Shown piece by piece: positions 30,683 to 41,752 of a stretch of DNA of 54,367 bases. This DNA is from Larix sibirica (Eukaryota; Streptophyta; Pinopsida; Pinales; Pinaceae), in the NCBI GenBank assembly GCA_004151065.3, contig NWUY0304962770.1:1-54367 (forward strand). The letters run 5' to 3'. The notes beneath the pieces are model-generated. The model was not told where the DNA came from, made no database searches, and saw only the letters and a program-made list of their open reading frames with translations. Both the position numbers and the translations under genes were made by a program. Position 1 is the stretch's first letter, and every line of letters starts with the position of its first letter.

Positions 30683-30973
30683 ATGCACGGGGACCAGACT
30701 GCTTTGGGTCTATCTACTTGTCATTCGTTCGTACCAGGTTACTTCAATGGGACAACACCTGTCAGAATTACCGATTTAGTAAAGATATATACCCACTGCG
30801 ATCAATCTGGGTTCGACAATAACATATTTAGGCGATTCATCATGATGCGGAGCCAATCCATAGGCTTATACTTATTTGCCCGCGGGATACTACAAAGCTC
30901 TATAGTCGAGGGTAGCCACAGAGAAAGCGTAAGAGAGGGTAGACAGCAGAAAAAGATGCCTCTTGCTAACTAA
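30683..30973 (+). CDS. open frame, 96 codons, unknown product
   Basis: The frame begins at an ATG and ends at a TAA. It has a balanced amino-acid mix with no repeats, a VRITDLVKIYTHCDQSGFD stretch and an RRFIMMRSQSIGLYLFARG stretch. I recognise no family or targeting signal. It is short enough to be chance. It lies between two Ty3/gypsy remnants on the same strand but carries no reverse transcriptase or RNase H motif. Confidence 0.15.
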   Translation: MHGDQTALGLSTCHSFVPGYFNGTTPVRITDLVKIYTHCDQSGFDNNIFRRFIMMRSQSIGLYLFARGILQSSIVEGSHRESVREGRQQKKMPLAN

Positions 30974-31899
30974 GGTCGTTTTGCATCCAATCGAACCAAC
31001 TGACAGCGATGAAAGCCCTGCCCATGTGCTCGATTTGGAGTGCCTTGCTTTTTTGTCCGATCTGTCTCAGCTTCATTTAGGTGCTATTTGGATAACCACT
31101 TGTAGAGCAAGGTGATATGCATTAACAGCATCCTTTCCATCCTTATGTCTACCACCAACAGAGCAAGAAGCAGTAGTAGATCTAGATCGTGATTCAGATG
31201 TTCGTGATTTATATCCAGATTATGACCATCGTTACTACAAGACCACCACGGGCTGCAGATGCTGCGTAACCGCCGTTTTTAAGAAAAACTCTAACAGGCA
31301 GGCCGCCAGGACAAGCCACCAAGCAGCAGCGAAACACGGGCATTGGCATTAAATAACTGTACGGGACGAGATTCCATCGCCATACAATAAGGCATTTATG
31401 AGTCAACCGTTGGGTTATATGTTATGTTTCAACTTTTTTTTTATATATTATGTTTCAGCAATGGCTGGAGGATTTTCGAATCTCCGGAACGTTGCCTTAA
31501 AACCTATTTCAAATATGTTCTAACTTTTAGCTTATGAAGGCGTGTATCCGCTTATATAAAATAAGAGGAGATAGAGAGACAAAGATAGATATATATTTTG
31601 CTTTATATATACTTAATATCTCTGTTGATTTGCAACCGCTTTTATAAATAAAAACAGTTCTGTTCAGTCTATTATTTCCTGAGTAAAGCATATAAGTGTG
31701 ATTAAAGCTTTTAGCTGTTGAAGCACTCCCAGCACCCTTCTCACCAGAGTAAGGACCACTCTGAGAAGCAAGTGCTGCATTAACTTTATTTTCATTTGTT
31801 AGTTCATTTGAACCTTTTTTTCCTTATTGCTTTCGATGATCCCTGAGATGAATACATCCTTATGTATCTTTAGACTCAGCGGTTTTGTTCTCAATTTTC
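30974..31899. other. non-coding stretch
   Basis: No gene seen. 31140-31330 contains AGCAAGAAGCAGTAG and CCACCAAGCAGCAGCG words of the kind found in the Ala/Gly-type blocks at 33250 and 44434. 31560-31640 is AT-rich. Confidence 0.45.
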
Positions 31900-32390
31900 C
31901 ATGATGAACGTTGGCACATTCTCCATTATGCTACTAGATACATTATTGGCGACACTTTGTATCATCGAAGGGCGGAACCACTCGACCAAAGAAGAAGGGT
32001 TTAGTTATTGTGTTGCGTCGATGTCTGACTCACAAGGAAGCTTAACGGGTTCTGAATGATTGTCACAGTGGAGCATGTGATAGTCATCTTTATTGGATGG
32101 AAACTGCTTAGAAAATCTTGTGCACAGGATACTTTTGGGCTTCAATATTTTCAGATTGCATGGAAGCAGTAAAAAAGTTCCATCCTTGTCAAATTTATAA
32201 TAATAAGATGCATGTGCCCCATGCTCCTTTACACCCTGTAGTTACTATAGGCCCTTTTGCAACATGAAGCGTTGATTTTACGGAGTGTCGATCTGCTTTT
32301 AGAGATGGTCATAGGTACATCATTCATAGGTACATTTTTGTGGTTTCTATTTATTTATTTATTTTCTTTTTTACAAGGGTTATATAAGAA
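31900..32390 (+). mobile_element. Ty3/gypsy integrase remnant, zinc-binding domain and core start
   Basis: Integrase inserts retrotransposon cDNA into the host genome. 31900-31974 reads HDERWHILHYATRYIIGDTL. After a frameshift, 31995-32387 stays in one frame with three internal stops. It holds the H-H-C-C zinc-binding region (NDCHSGACDSH, then FHPCQ, where the first Cys is replaced by Phe), a GYFWASIFSDCMEAVKK helix and SVDFTECRSAF, whose Asp fits the first catalytic residue. The second catalytic Asp and all of the later core are missing. The three stops stand where the family usually has Gln, Gln and Trp. The copy is defective. It resembles the Athila/Tat branch more than the Gag remnant upstream does. 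Confidence 0.85.
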
Positions 32391-33249
32391 TCTTTGAGTA
32401 GGGCCCACTCCAGGAGAGGACTGAAAACCCCTGTATGCATTCCTATAGTGTTTTCCAATTATATTAGTGTTATTACAAACTTTTGTAGTAGTATATATTA
32501 CTAATTGATAGATGTCATTTCCAACATTTATGTGTTTTTATTTATCTGTTTGAGTAGCATTATATTCTATTGACTTCATCTACTTCAATGCCATGGTTTA
32601 TTTTATAATGTTCAGTACTTGAAGCATGTTTGATGGAAAATCTATGATTACTAAAGGTTGTAAGAATTAACTGTCTAATAGCATCCCTTAGGTTCTTAGT
32701 TTCCTCAATGCATTAGCCTAGCTTCTTATAACATAACAAATGATCTGAGCTACACCATGATATTGTAGATAAGTGTTGGTTGGTGTCTTTACCATCTCTG
32801 GTGTCCATGGTGTTGGTTATCCGTATGGAATCTATTTAATGTCCCGAGGGCCTACATAAGCAAAAGCAATTGAAGTTTCTTTTGCAGTTGGACCATAATC
32901 CTCATTACTTTGAGAACGATATGTTTATCCATATGCGGATCGAGAGCCCCCGCAGATTTATACAGAAACCTAGCAGCATCAAAGCCAGCAGTTTCATTCG
33001 CAACGAAGCAAAAAGCACCCCTTACAGACCTATATCCAGCGGATTAAATTATATATAATTACCTAAGCATTGCGTTATTCTTATAACTGTACTCACTTTA
33101 TGGTAAAAGGTAAGAACACTCACAGATGTGGGAACACCAAATACGAGAACACCAGCACCCGGAACTATACTTATTTAATTTGTCCAGATGCTATTGAGAT
33201 GCAGATGTTTAAGTTGAATCCGTTTCACCAGGTGACTCCACATCTAGTA
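32391..33249. other. non-coding, AT-rich stretch
   Basis: No gene seen. 32440-32620 is T-rich and looks like nuclear intergenic DNA. The 33070-33348 plus frame (92 codons) has no motif and runs into the repeat block that follows. Confidence 0.5.
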
Positions 33250-33560
33250 AAGTATAAAAGCATCACCAGCGAAGGCATCGAGTGCGAAGGCAGAGCCCGT
33301 AAGCCAGTTGTATATAACTCTCAGCAGCTTACAAGAGCAAAGAAATAGACTGTGTGAGTACCAGTAACATAATAGGCAAAGGCATTTTATACCAGTGGCA
33401 TGAGCGAAGACACTTGAGCGAGCAAGAGCACCCGTGGAAAACTGAAAGATCCCATTCCGAATCCACTCTCTTTTAACCAAGCTTATTCTGTACCAGTAAT
33501 GAAATGATGCCAGTGACCTATTAGTTTCCCCAGCTGTAGCCCTACCTGATCGGTAAAAGT
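33250..33560 (-). repeat. GCTGGTGATGC-type coding-like repeat block (inverted)
   Basis: On the minus strand this block reads as decayed Ala/Gly/Ser-rich peptide (for example SAFALDAFAGDAF). It shares the exact 17-mer ATAAAAGCATCACCAGC (33254-33270) with the block at 44434-45260. The overlapping frames 33244-33615 (minus) and 33070-33348 (plus) are products of this repeat rather than genes. Confidence 0.5.
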
Positions 33561-34326
33561 GCAGAGTTAACTTCCTCCCAAGAGGACTATATTGATGCAT
33601 ATTATTATATTCCACGCATCCAAGCTCGAGGTCCTTTCCTTAACTTGGTTTTACTGTAAGCTTTGGCTCTGTCTATTTATATCTGCATCTCGATCTGCAA
33701 CTGAAGGATATGAAAATGACTATGGTTCCCCCTAGGCTGTTAGCTATTGAACGAATAATGAAACTACGGGGTAATTTACCACTGCTACTAAATCTGGAGC
33801 AGGCTATCAACTTGGCGAGCCGGCTTGAATACTGCAACTTTAGCTGCGGGTGGTGTCTTAGCCCATGCCCCTGCAACTGGCTTATATGTTGCTTAAAGCT
33901 GCTTAAATAAGGTAAACTCATTGAATCTATGAGGAGGCTGGATAAACCAGTAATGGATTTCGTGTCTATACCATGGTTTTTCTCTTGTATATACGTTATT
34001 ATGCCGATATCTGGCTTGCTCAAAAAAAAGGTGGGGCTTGAGGCACTTTGTTAGGTCCATCCTTTAGTTCCTCGGCTGATGACCTCGCTTTTGATATATG
34101 TAATGACGCTGAGTGACTTGTTCGAAAAAGAAGGAACCTCTCGCCGTTGCTGCGTCGAAAATATTTAATAAGAGTGGCTTTTTATCCGTCAAAAATTGAC
34201 CTAATACAAAATAGTTGGGCTTAAACCACAAACTATAGTAGATCCCCGGAGGAGCTGTTTGAAAGCAAATTTGACTAAGTTATATGTATCCACAACGGAT
34301 GATGCTCCACCCTGAGTGTCAGAGCT
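33561..34326. other. non-coding stretch with opposed frames
   Basis: Frames 33673-34023 (minus, 116 codons) and 33710-33910 (plus, 66 codons) lie opposite each other. The DNA between 33780 and 33900 has the GCTATCAACTTGG and GCAACTTTAGCTGC words of the Ala/Gly-type blocks. No gene is supported. Confidence 0.4.
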
Positions 34327-34623
34327 TTAAGCTGGAAAATGGTCTTCTTTTTTGTTTGCCAGAGTAGCTATAGAGCTGCTTGTTCCAGGATATGAAAGTG
34401 ATACTGAGTTAATACCAAAAGTATTGGGAGGTCCACCAAATAATGGGATGCCTAAGGCTAACACCTCCTCATGACTAGCTGCAGGGATGAATACAACCTC
34501 ATAATTACTATCTAACTTAGATAAAATAATATTAATTAAGTGTAAAAATAGACCTGCTATCGGGAATAGACCTGTCAATGGCAACAGTTTAAACACTGAA
34601 TGCCTTTGCATAGGCCAACACAT
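34327..34623 (-). CDS. open frame, 98 codons, unknown product
   Basis: The frame starts at an ATG. Residues 10-35 are hydrophobic (LLPLTGLFPIAGLFLHLINI) and the C-terminal half is polar with AASHEEVLALGIPLFGGPPN. It reads more like protein than most frames in the window, but I recognise no family. It could be a piece of a transferred nuclear gene. Confidence 0.15.
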   Translation of the reverse strand: MCWPMQRHSVFKLLPLTGLFPIAGLFLHLINIILSKLDSNYEVVFIPAASHEEVLALGIPLFGGPPNTFGINSVSLSYPGTSSSIATLANKKEDHFPA

Positions 34624-34969
34624 CCAAAGTACATAATTTGGTTATATAATTGGAGAAAAGCAAAATAAAAAGGAGCCTTCCTAAAAAATAAGATCGCTTA
34701 TCACGAAGCAGATAAAAAAAAAGTACTGCATTCAAAGCTTGTGCACTTGAAATGCAGGATTAGTCAAATGCGATCCAAAGACTATTCTATAACAGGTTAA
34801 ACTTAAAAAACAAAAATACTCCATGGAATTGCTCAAGCTCAGCAACAGGGTTGTGGAACAGAAAGAAAAACAGATAAGGAATAAATTTAGGTTTTAATTA
34901 AATAAAGCATTTGCAACAAGAACACACAGATGCCCCTCAATCAATTCCTAGAATAAGCATTAGTTATTT

Positions 34970-35173
34970 TGATCTTCATGAGATGGTTCTTAGTAATTGG
35001 AAGTATGCTTGTGTAAGGTTGGGAAAAGTGTGGATGATACTAAAAAATGCCATCAGCTATGGCGAGCTGCTGAACTGATAATTGAAAAGTATGGTCTTCC
35101 TTCATTTGGTGAACCAGAATATTTATTGCCAGCAGAAAAAGTACTAATTTATTCGGAGGATACTATCAAATAA
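34970..35173 (+). pseudogene. short coherent coding-like fragment, unknown
   Basis: The plus strand reads DLHEMVLSNWKYACVRLGK and then, after a shift, KKCHQLWRAAELIIEKYGLP and LLPAEKVLIYSEDTIK before a TAA at 35171-35173. The composition is typical of a soluble nuclear protein. No family is recognised and it is too short for a confident call. Confidence 0.2.
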
Positions 35174-37390
35174 AAGCGGTTAGTTATTGAACAAGCTACA
35201 ATGGTGAGGAAGGAGGGGCGGCGGATTGTGATTATTGCTTAAAAGTACCAAGCCAACCCAGAAAATGAATGGTTGTTTCCAACTCATGCATGTTGGTGGT
35301 TCTTCTTTTTTCCTTATTCCTTCCCATTCCATCAACACTAGCTTAGGTGCAGTTATCAAGCAGGAATTTAACAAATCAATAAGGAATAAATAATAGCTCT
35401 ATGAAGGACCTTCTCATTACCTGAGCTAGCTCTGCTTATAGGATCATCTTTATACGTGAGCTGAGGGAGTGCAGAAATATTGGGTAAGGTAAGGCGTAAC
35501 GCGTCGAAAGGCTACGCATATTGAAAAAGGCGTAACATAGGGATAGTGAAAGCCCGGTACAGGTTATACGTTTAGTAACTGGTTACTAGTTAGAACAATT
35601 ACCATTGATTCCAGATTGCTTGAACACTATTCAACTATGGGTATTGCTGAATAACACGAATAGCTTCACTAGGGATATCCCAGTATTAGTACCTTTGTTA
35701 TAAGAAAGAGTAGTAACATCATTGATTATGATATGTATGACTGTTATAAGCTATCTGCTTAGGTGTTGTATCATAACCAGCCTGTATCTATATGTATTAG
35801 CATAGTTTCCATAAGCTTTTCTTAAGTTTATCTAAAGACTAAGTGATTACTCTTAATACGTATGAGCTTGTTTACAATGAGTACACCATAATAGAAACCA
35901 AGAGCTTATCTCTATCAATACGTTATGTGCTAGTGTTCATTATGAATATACAAATGTACATAAAGTATAGTGAATGGGTTGGAGTGCCGTATCTAAGTAA
36001 TACCCCACGGGAGGGAGGTAAAGCCGCTGGCTTCCTTCATTACCTTCCCGTAACATGAAACCCACCGAACAAATTCTTAGGGCCGAGCGCGACCCTGCGT
36101 AACCTTAGCTTATATTTCATATGTATGTTTACGATGGGAGGGTTTGGTCAACCTCCTTCCTCTACTAATAAACGGATCATTGGTACGGGAACAACTACTC
36201 TTTGTTGGGGTTAAGCCAAGCTAATACGGAGTTCCCTTGACCCCGTTACCCGTGCTACTATTGTCTTTGGCTTTGGGAAAGAAAAGACTTCGCTCCGCCC
36301 CCTTTATTTAATCCTTCTTTTGCTTGAGCTGCTTTGGTTCCACCTAACCTTTCTCTTTTTCCCTAGCGCTTGCTTTTCTGGGCTTCTACTACTGCCGGAC
36401 AGTTAGGGAGAAAACGTTTCAATTGGTCTTATTATGCATCATATTGCACATTTGAACCCTTCAAAGGGACGCTCAAGGACCCATTTATTTAATCTTTCGT
36501 CCTTTTTTTGTTACTAAGGACACTGGACTATCTGTATGCCTGCTGTATCTTTATTTATTGAGGGGATAACCAACCTACTCTTCATTTGTTCACTTTACTA
36601 TGGATACTGACCAAAGGGAAGTATCAATCAATCTATTCCTTCCCTTCCAATAGCTAGTTTTAAGTTACCCTAATTAACCTTTTGGAGATCTCCTAAGGAA
36701 GCGCTTACAAAGCACTAATAGAATCTTTCTTGCTGGCCTTCCTTCCAATAAGTTGAATTTTAGAAAGCACAGTGGGCGTTACGAAGGCTTCAATTACTTT
36801 TTCACTTAGCAATTGAAACCGGTCAATTTAATAACAAAAGAAGGTGGGGTTTCAAGTTATCTTTGTTAACCTGGTCCATAAAGATGGGATTTAAAGAAAG
36901 AGAAGAGTCTCTGGTAGGGCCAATATTGGAAGGAAGGTCGATCGAAGGCGGCGTTCAGTAAGGGGGAAGGTCGAACCAAGCAATCAATTTATTTCACTGT
37001 GTCCCTCTGTCTTCTTCATACACCGGTGGTCCCCCGATGTTTACCCTACCTCGTCCGATAAAGCAACAGATGACGAGCCCTGCCCTGAAGTTGGTCCGTC
37101 CGGTCAATTTAAAAACCGTATCAAACGCAACGGGGTGATGGCAGTATGCTTTGCTGATGAAAGAAATGAGTCCATTTACCTCCTTCAAATAGGGGCGAGG
37201 TACCACCGAATCAAGGAAATAAATTCTTCAGACAACCTTCTTCGTTATAGCCTTTCTGGATATGGATGGATGGCGGTTCCAGAGTTCAACAAGGCTTCGA
37301 CAAGACAAATAGAAGTGAGGCAGGTTGTAAAGGCAGGTTTGAAACGAAAGTCAAGGTATGGCGGGGGTGTGAATGCGGGCTGGATGTATT
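35174..37390. other. non-coding stretch
   Basis: Over 2 kb without a gene I can support. Frames 35180-35374 (minus), 35843-36058 (plus), 36994-37206 (minus) and 37135-37392 (plus) are short, partly overlapping and lack motifs. 36270-36400 is pyrimidine-rich. Confidence 0.5.
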
Positions 37391-37690
37391 AAAATGGTCA
37401 TGGTGAAGCTTCATGGTGAAGACGTGTTTAATTGGAAGCTTCATGGTCATGGTTTTAAAGTAAATAATACATCATGGTTCCGGGCGTCGGGCTTAATGGT
37501 GTCTACCTTGCCACCCCATTGATAGCCTTCCTTTACGCTGTTGTTGAGCCTTGAAAGAAAACCGCGTAGCCTACGATAGCCTACATCCGACTGGATCATA
37601 CCACTTGTTGTAGGCATAGCCTTTCATACTGCCTGTTGTAGACCTAATAGCAAGCATAGCCTTTCATGCCATAGCCTTCCCTTGCCAGCC
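37391..37690. repeat. CATGGT and GCATAGCC repeat words
   Basis: 37394-37480 carries GCTTCATGGT three times plus CATGGTTTT and CATGGTTCC. 37565-37680 carries CGTAGCCTACGATAGCCTAC and then GGCATAGCCTTTCAT and AAGCATAGCCTTTCATG. The second set belongs to the ATAGCC family also found at 3295-3470 and 40850-41100. Confidence 0.55.
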
Positions 37691-38552
37691 CAGAGAATGT
37701 TGGATAACGCTCTTAGTCACTAGTATAATATAATTTCTAAAGTTACTTCTTGGGCTTGGGTCATGAACTCTTTTCCTCTTTTGGGCATAACTAGGCCGGC
37801 TCTGAACACGTTAAATGAACCCACCCCCAACTATATAAAAAAAAAACGCGCTCCGATCGCTTCAATTCGACATTTTGAAGACAAACTATTGGGGGTGAGA
37901 TTACGAACCCGCTCACCCGACCATAAAGAGGGCGAGGGGAAAAACTTGCTTTCTTCTTTAGGCAACTTAATTAATTCTGGTGTTTGAGGCCAGTGATGAT
38001 TCCATCCAGCACGATCAGTAAGCAATGTCAGCCATTGAATTTCTTAGTCACTTTCCACCCCCCTTTGTTGGAGCTTTCTTAGGTAAACTTTGAAAAGATT
38101 GTAAGAAAGTATTAATAAGGGCATTTTACTAGTGGAATTAAGCCTTAAAGAAGGGATCCCCATTTGTTAGGGGCTTGCCTGGGTAAAATATGAAATGGCT
38201 TCTTTGGGAAACTCCGAACAGAATATAGAGTAAAAATCAGATTCAAGTAAGGAGGGCGGGGTGGTCTGACTCTCTTGCTCGCTTGTTTTCGTGGAGTGGT
38301 TTATCCAGTGTTTTTGAGGGGGGGTCCGGTGGCTCCAGTTTCCGGTTCCGATTCCGGATAATTAAAGCAGGCTCTTTAGCTCTTATCTTTGCAACAAAAG
38401 GCCTTGCATAGCTTCTATGTCGGGCTCTATAGTGGTAGGTTTTTCTAAGTGTTTCAGTCTGCAAGGTGTCCATAAAAGAGGTGAGGTGATACTAGTATAA
38501 GAGTGAAACCCCTCTCCCTTTAGGTCGAGCGCCCTACCGGGCCCTATAAAAC
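37691..38552. other. non-coding stretch
   Basis: Frames 37763-37987 (plus) and 37831-38025 (minus) oppose each other. 38243-38473 (minus, 76 codons) is Arg/Lys-rich with no motif. An A10 run is at about 37839. No known mitochondrial gene was recognised. Confidence 0.5.
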
Positions 38553-38640
38553 TGGTAAATTAAGTACAGAAAGGTAGCTAGGTGAGGTTAAGAGTTCTCT
38601 ATCCTACGTGAACACCTGGCCTTCCTCTGTAAAATTACCA
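38553..38640 (-). repeat. 28-bp dispersed element, one inverted and one weak copy
   Basis: 38553-38578 reads TGGTAAATTAAGTACAGAAA then GGTAGC, close to the inverse of the copy at 13367-13394. 38618-38640 (GGCCTTCCTCTGTAAAATTA then CCA) is a weaker copy in the forward orientation, making a divergent pair with a 39-bp gap. Confidence 0.65.
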
Positions 38641-40840
38641 AATTAAAGGTAGTTTATGGCAAGACCTATGATCCTCAAATTGTGAATCGACTTATATAAC
38701 TGCGCTGTAGTAAATCGTAATGGGTGTGATATTAATCACATATATAGGTTAGGTTAGTTCTAGCGGATGGACTTACTTAGTGGACTTGGTTGGAAGGTTA
38801 CAGGCTTTTTGCTAAAGGTTCACTGCATTGGTCTATAGCTGGCGGATCCTTCTTCCTTTAAAATAGAATTAACATATGTTGTAACGCATCTTAATTCCTT
38901 CCATCCATTCGCTGAACCCGCCTGTGTGCCCGTTCAGTTTGTTGAGAGGTGTATGAGGTCTATTTCGGGTATGGTGGCTCCATAGGGGCATCTCCTTTAT
39001 CTCGGCCAGTGTTTATAAGTTCCTTCAAGAGAATGGATAGACATGTTGCTATAGTTAGTTGAATAGCTCGTAGGTGGGGCAAGTAAATGGAAGTGGAACT
39101 TGATGGCTTGCTTTTTCAACTTGCTAGGAGTAAGGAAGGCAGCCCGGGTTGGCCAATAGGATCTGGCCCCCATGTTATCAACAGATGACGAGAGAGTTAG
39201 GAAACCCAACCATAAACGAAAGAGAGGGAAGGCAGGCCCACTTCAATAGCCGATAGGACGGAGAGGTCCGAGAAAACATACCCAATATATGATACCCACA
39301 CAACAGATTATATAGATTGAGCAACTGACTACCTGGATCGGAGCAAAGGCGGCGAATAAATAAAGAAGGAGGCAGGTGAAAAAGCTTGAAAAGTTTATAG
39401 GGGTTACATACAACTACATGGAGGGCAAAGAAAATAAGAAGTACCTGGAGGGCAAATCGGGATATCGGCAAGAACCTTCGCTTAGAGCAGCTGTTTAAAG
39501 AGCTTGGTTACACAAATGAGGTTACTCAATAAAGGGGCGGCTATCCTCATTAGGGTTCCTATATAACTGGTCCTCCCTCCAAAGTGAGCAGTCTGGTATA
39601 CAAACAGTCAACATAGTGTTAGGCAAGGCGGGTAAACTGATGGATATGGACAACACGGACGGACGGCCAACGAACTAGAGTTTCGTAAGGTAGATTCACC
39701 CAGAGATACAAAGAAAGAAGGGTTCTGAGCTGCTTGTTTCTTAATAAGCTGCTAGCCTGTAGTATACAAAGATTCTGTATGCAAGGGTTGCGGGTTACTG
39801 ATTGTCTACTTGTTGGTGGGGCATATGATCGCTTTCCACCATTAGGGTGCTTGGTTGAATAAATTATGATGAATTACCCGCTATTACCGGGCTTACCCGG
39901 ATCGGAACAGCCTACATTTTTGCTTACAACTGATTTCAAATAACCTCCTCATTCATCGACCCGTTCGGTGTTCTCCTTCGTACCTCAGTCAAGTTTTCTT
40001 ATTTTATAAAAATGGTACTTCAGAGTGTACAACAAGAAATATCCCGGCCATCCAACTATATTTTACTCCGTAGAAAATACCCTTTTTGAAAGTTTATATA
40101 ATCAAAACCATATATCGCCAACATTATTTACGCCCATCAGCTGCGTGCTTTGTCCTTGCCTTCTTTACCCTGCCTCCTTTACCCTAAACCCATAGACCAC
40201 CTAATTTGGGCGGAAGTAACAATTAGGAGTCTTTGGTTTATGAGCTCTGGTTTTAACCTCCAAAGCGGCAGTCTTCTTGAACTTCGCAGTCTTCTTTTTG
40301 ACCTCCATAGTGGGCAGCGGACGAACAGCGTAGCTTGAGGTGGTTAGTTAGTTAGTCCGTAAGGCCGTGCGTAGCGCATGCGGATTAATTATTTTCATTT
40401 GTTGTTTTTTACATATATAATGCAATAAAGAAAAAGTTTGGTTAGTTAGGTCACGGCCATTACTGGTTTAATCTTTTACTTTCAATTCTATTACTCATCC
40501 ATCCGCCCGAGACCCGGTAGCACATTGTGTTGACCTGCCGATAGCAAATACCGGGGGGATAATAAAGAATTGCTATGCCTGCATACCCGCCGTTCAATCC
40601 GCTACTGCCCACATCTACAAGAAAAGAAAGGCGAAACCAACACGCAACGAATGCCCTACGGGAGAGGCTTTAAGTTATAAAATTTTCTATACTGATAAGT
40701 ATTCCGGGTTAGCTGGTTGGTAAGGAGTGGCCAAAGGGAAACAATTAGGCTTATAAGGTAGGACCAAGCAAGCAACTTATTACATAGCCTCACCCAACAG
40801 AGACAGGCAAAAAACCACTGCTCACAAAGTTTTGGTCATT
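38641..40840. other. non-coding stretch
   Basis: No gene seen. Minus frames 38997-39209 and 39178-39471 and plus frame 40150-40338 lack motifs. The last comes from GCAGTCTTCTT repeats at 40268-40295. The GTACCTCAG motif described separately lies at 39973-39993. Confidence 0.5.
39973..39993 (+). repeat. CTCGTACCTCAG short dispersed motif, copy 1
   Basis: CTCCTTCGTACCTCAGTCAA followed by G. It shares 20 of 21 bases with 49626-49646 and its CGTACCTC core with 51708-51725 and, inverted, 49424-49441. Confidence 0.6.
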
Positions 40841-40849
40841 CCAGTATAG

Positions 40850-41100
40850 CCAACTACCCTAGTTCAGATTGACAATTGGTAGTTCCATTTAGCCTCCACC
40901 GGCAGTTCTGTAAACATAGTCCCACCACGTAGTAGCCAATAGGTAAAAGGGACGACCCGCATAGCCAATAAGTTAATGCAGTCTACACTCATACAGGTGA
41001 GGTAGGTTAGATGTCTTTTTGGATGTTTTGGAACCAATAGGGAGGAGGTGGTCGCCGATAGAAAGTCTCATTCACAGGAGGTAGCCCATTGCTGATAGCC
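40850..41100. repeat. TAGCCAATAGG / GATAGCC repeat block
   Basis: TATAGCCAA, GTAGTAGCCAATAGG, CATAGCCAATAAG, AACCAATAGGGAGGAGG, CCGATAG, GGAGGTAGCCC and GATAGCC follow each other at 20-60 bp spacing. Related sets are at 3295-3470, 17510-17700, 42600-42630, 43735-43825 and 50478-50510. Confidence 0.55.
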
Positions 41101-41166
41101 TATTATAGACACTCCCTTTTTTTATTTCAATTTGTAATATTGATTGCCATTGCCAGGAAGCTGGCA

Positions 41167-41357
41167 TTAACCTATCGTTGAAACCAGCCAACGAACCTCG
41201 AAACTAGAAGACCTCAACCCTCTTTTATCTTCCTCGAACTCTATGATGGTGGGTTCTATTCGCGTAGTATATAATATTGACAAAACCTCTGCATCTTCGA
41301 CAGACTTGAAAGCTTGGGAATTATCACTATCTTCCTGGGACAGCCAAATTTTTATAA
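41167..41357 (-). other. open stretch downstream of the minus-strand integrase remnant
   Basis: About 60 codons are open without a start, from EDSDNSQAFKSVEDAEVL to RGLRSSSFEVRWLVSTIG and a TAA. It is in a different phase from the integrase and shows none of the later integrase motifs. It may be unrelated sequence joined to the element. Confidence 0.25.
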
Positions 41358-41368
41358 AATGGTTTTAT

Positions 41369-41752
41369 TCATAAGTTTCTCATAAGATTTTCATCAGCTT
41401 TCTTGATTGGCATAGCCTCTACCCACTTGGTGAAGTAGTCTGTAGCAGTCAAGATCCATCAGTGCTGACCAATGGAATTGGGGTTGATCTCTCCTATGAA
41501 ATACAGTCCCACTGTTGGAAGCTTCTACTTTGATGGGTCTAAGAGGGAGATATTTAAGCTTCTGTTTACCAGCAAACTTCTGACATTCAAGACAAGATCT
41601 CATTTTGTTAGTATCTTTAAATAAAGGAGGCCAATAGTAACCTGCTCTTAGGATTTTATAGGCTGTTGCCTTCCATGCTTTATGTCCTCGATAGATATAC
41701 TTGTGGAACTAAATGATTTTTGGTACCTGATCTTCAGTCACACAGTTTAGTA
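41369..41752 (-). mobile_element. Ty3/gypsy integrase remnant, zinc-binding domain and core
   Basis: Reading down the minus strand from 41752, the frame contains KATAYKILRAGYYWPPLFKD and RSCLECQKFAGKQ, the Cys pair of the integrase zinc-binding domain, preceded by two His (FHK and GHKAW). After a frameshift near 41515 the second frame (41518-41369) gives GLYFIGEINPNSIGQH, a TGA (41461-41459), then WILTATDYFTKWVEAMPIKK. The Asp at 41440-41438 fits the second catalytic residue. The first catalytic Asp position holds Tyr. The glutamate of the triad is absent. The copy is defective and differs from the integrase at 31900-32390 in sequence and strand. Confidence 0.85.

Noticed and set aside
31995-32390. 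Integrase stops rescued by RNA editing (U to C)
   Set aside because: One stop needs a G-to-A reversal that such editing cannot make, a frameshift precedes the frame, and the catalytic core is incomplete.
35460-35560. rRNA-like words (GGTAAGGCGTAACGCG)
   Set aside because: No extended match to conserved rRNA cores on either side.
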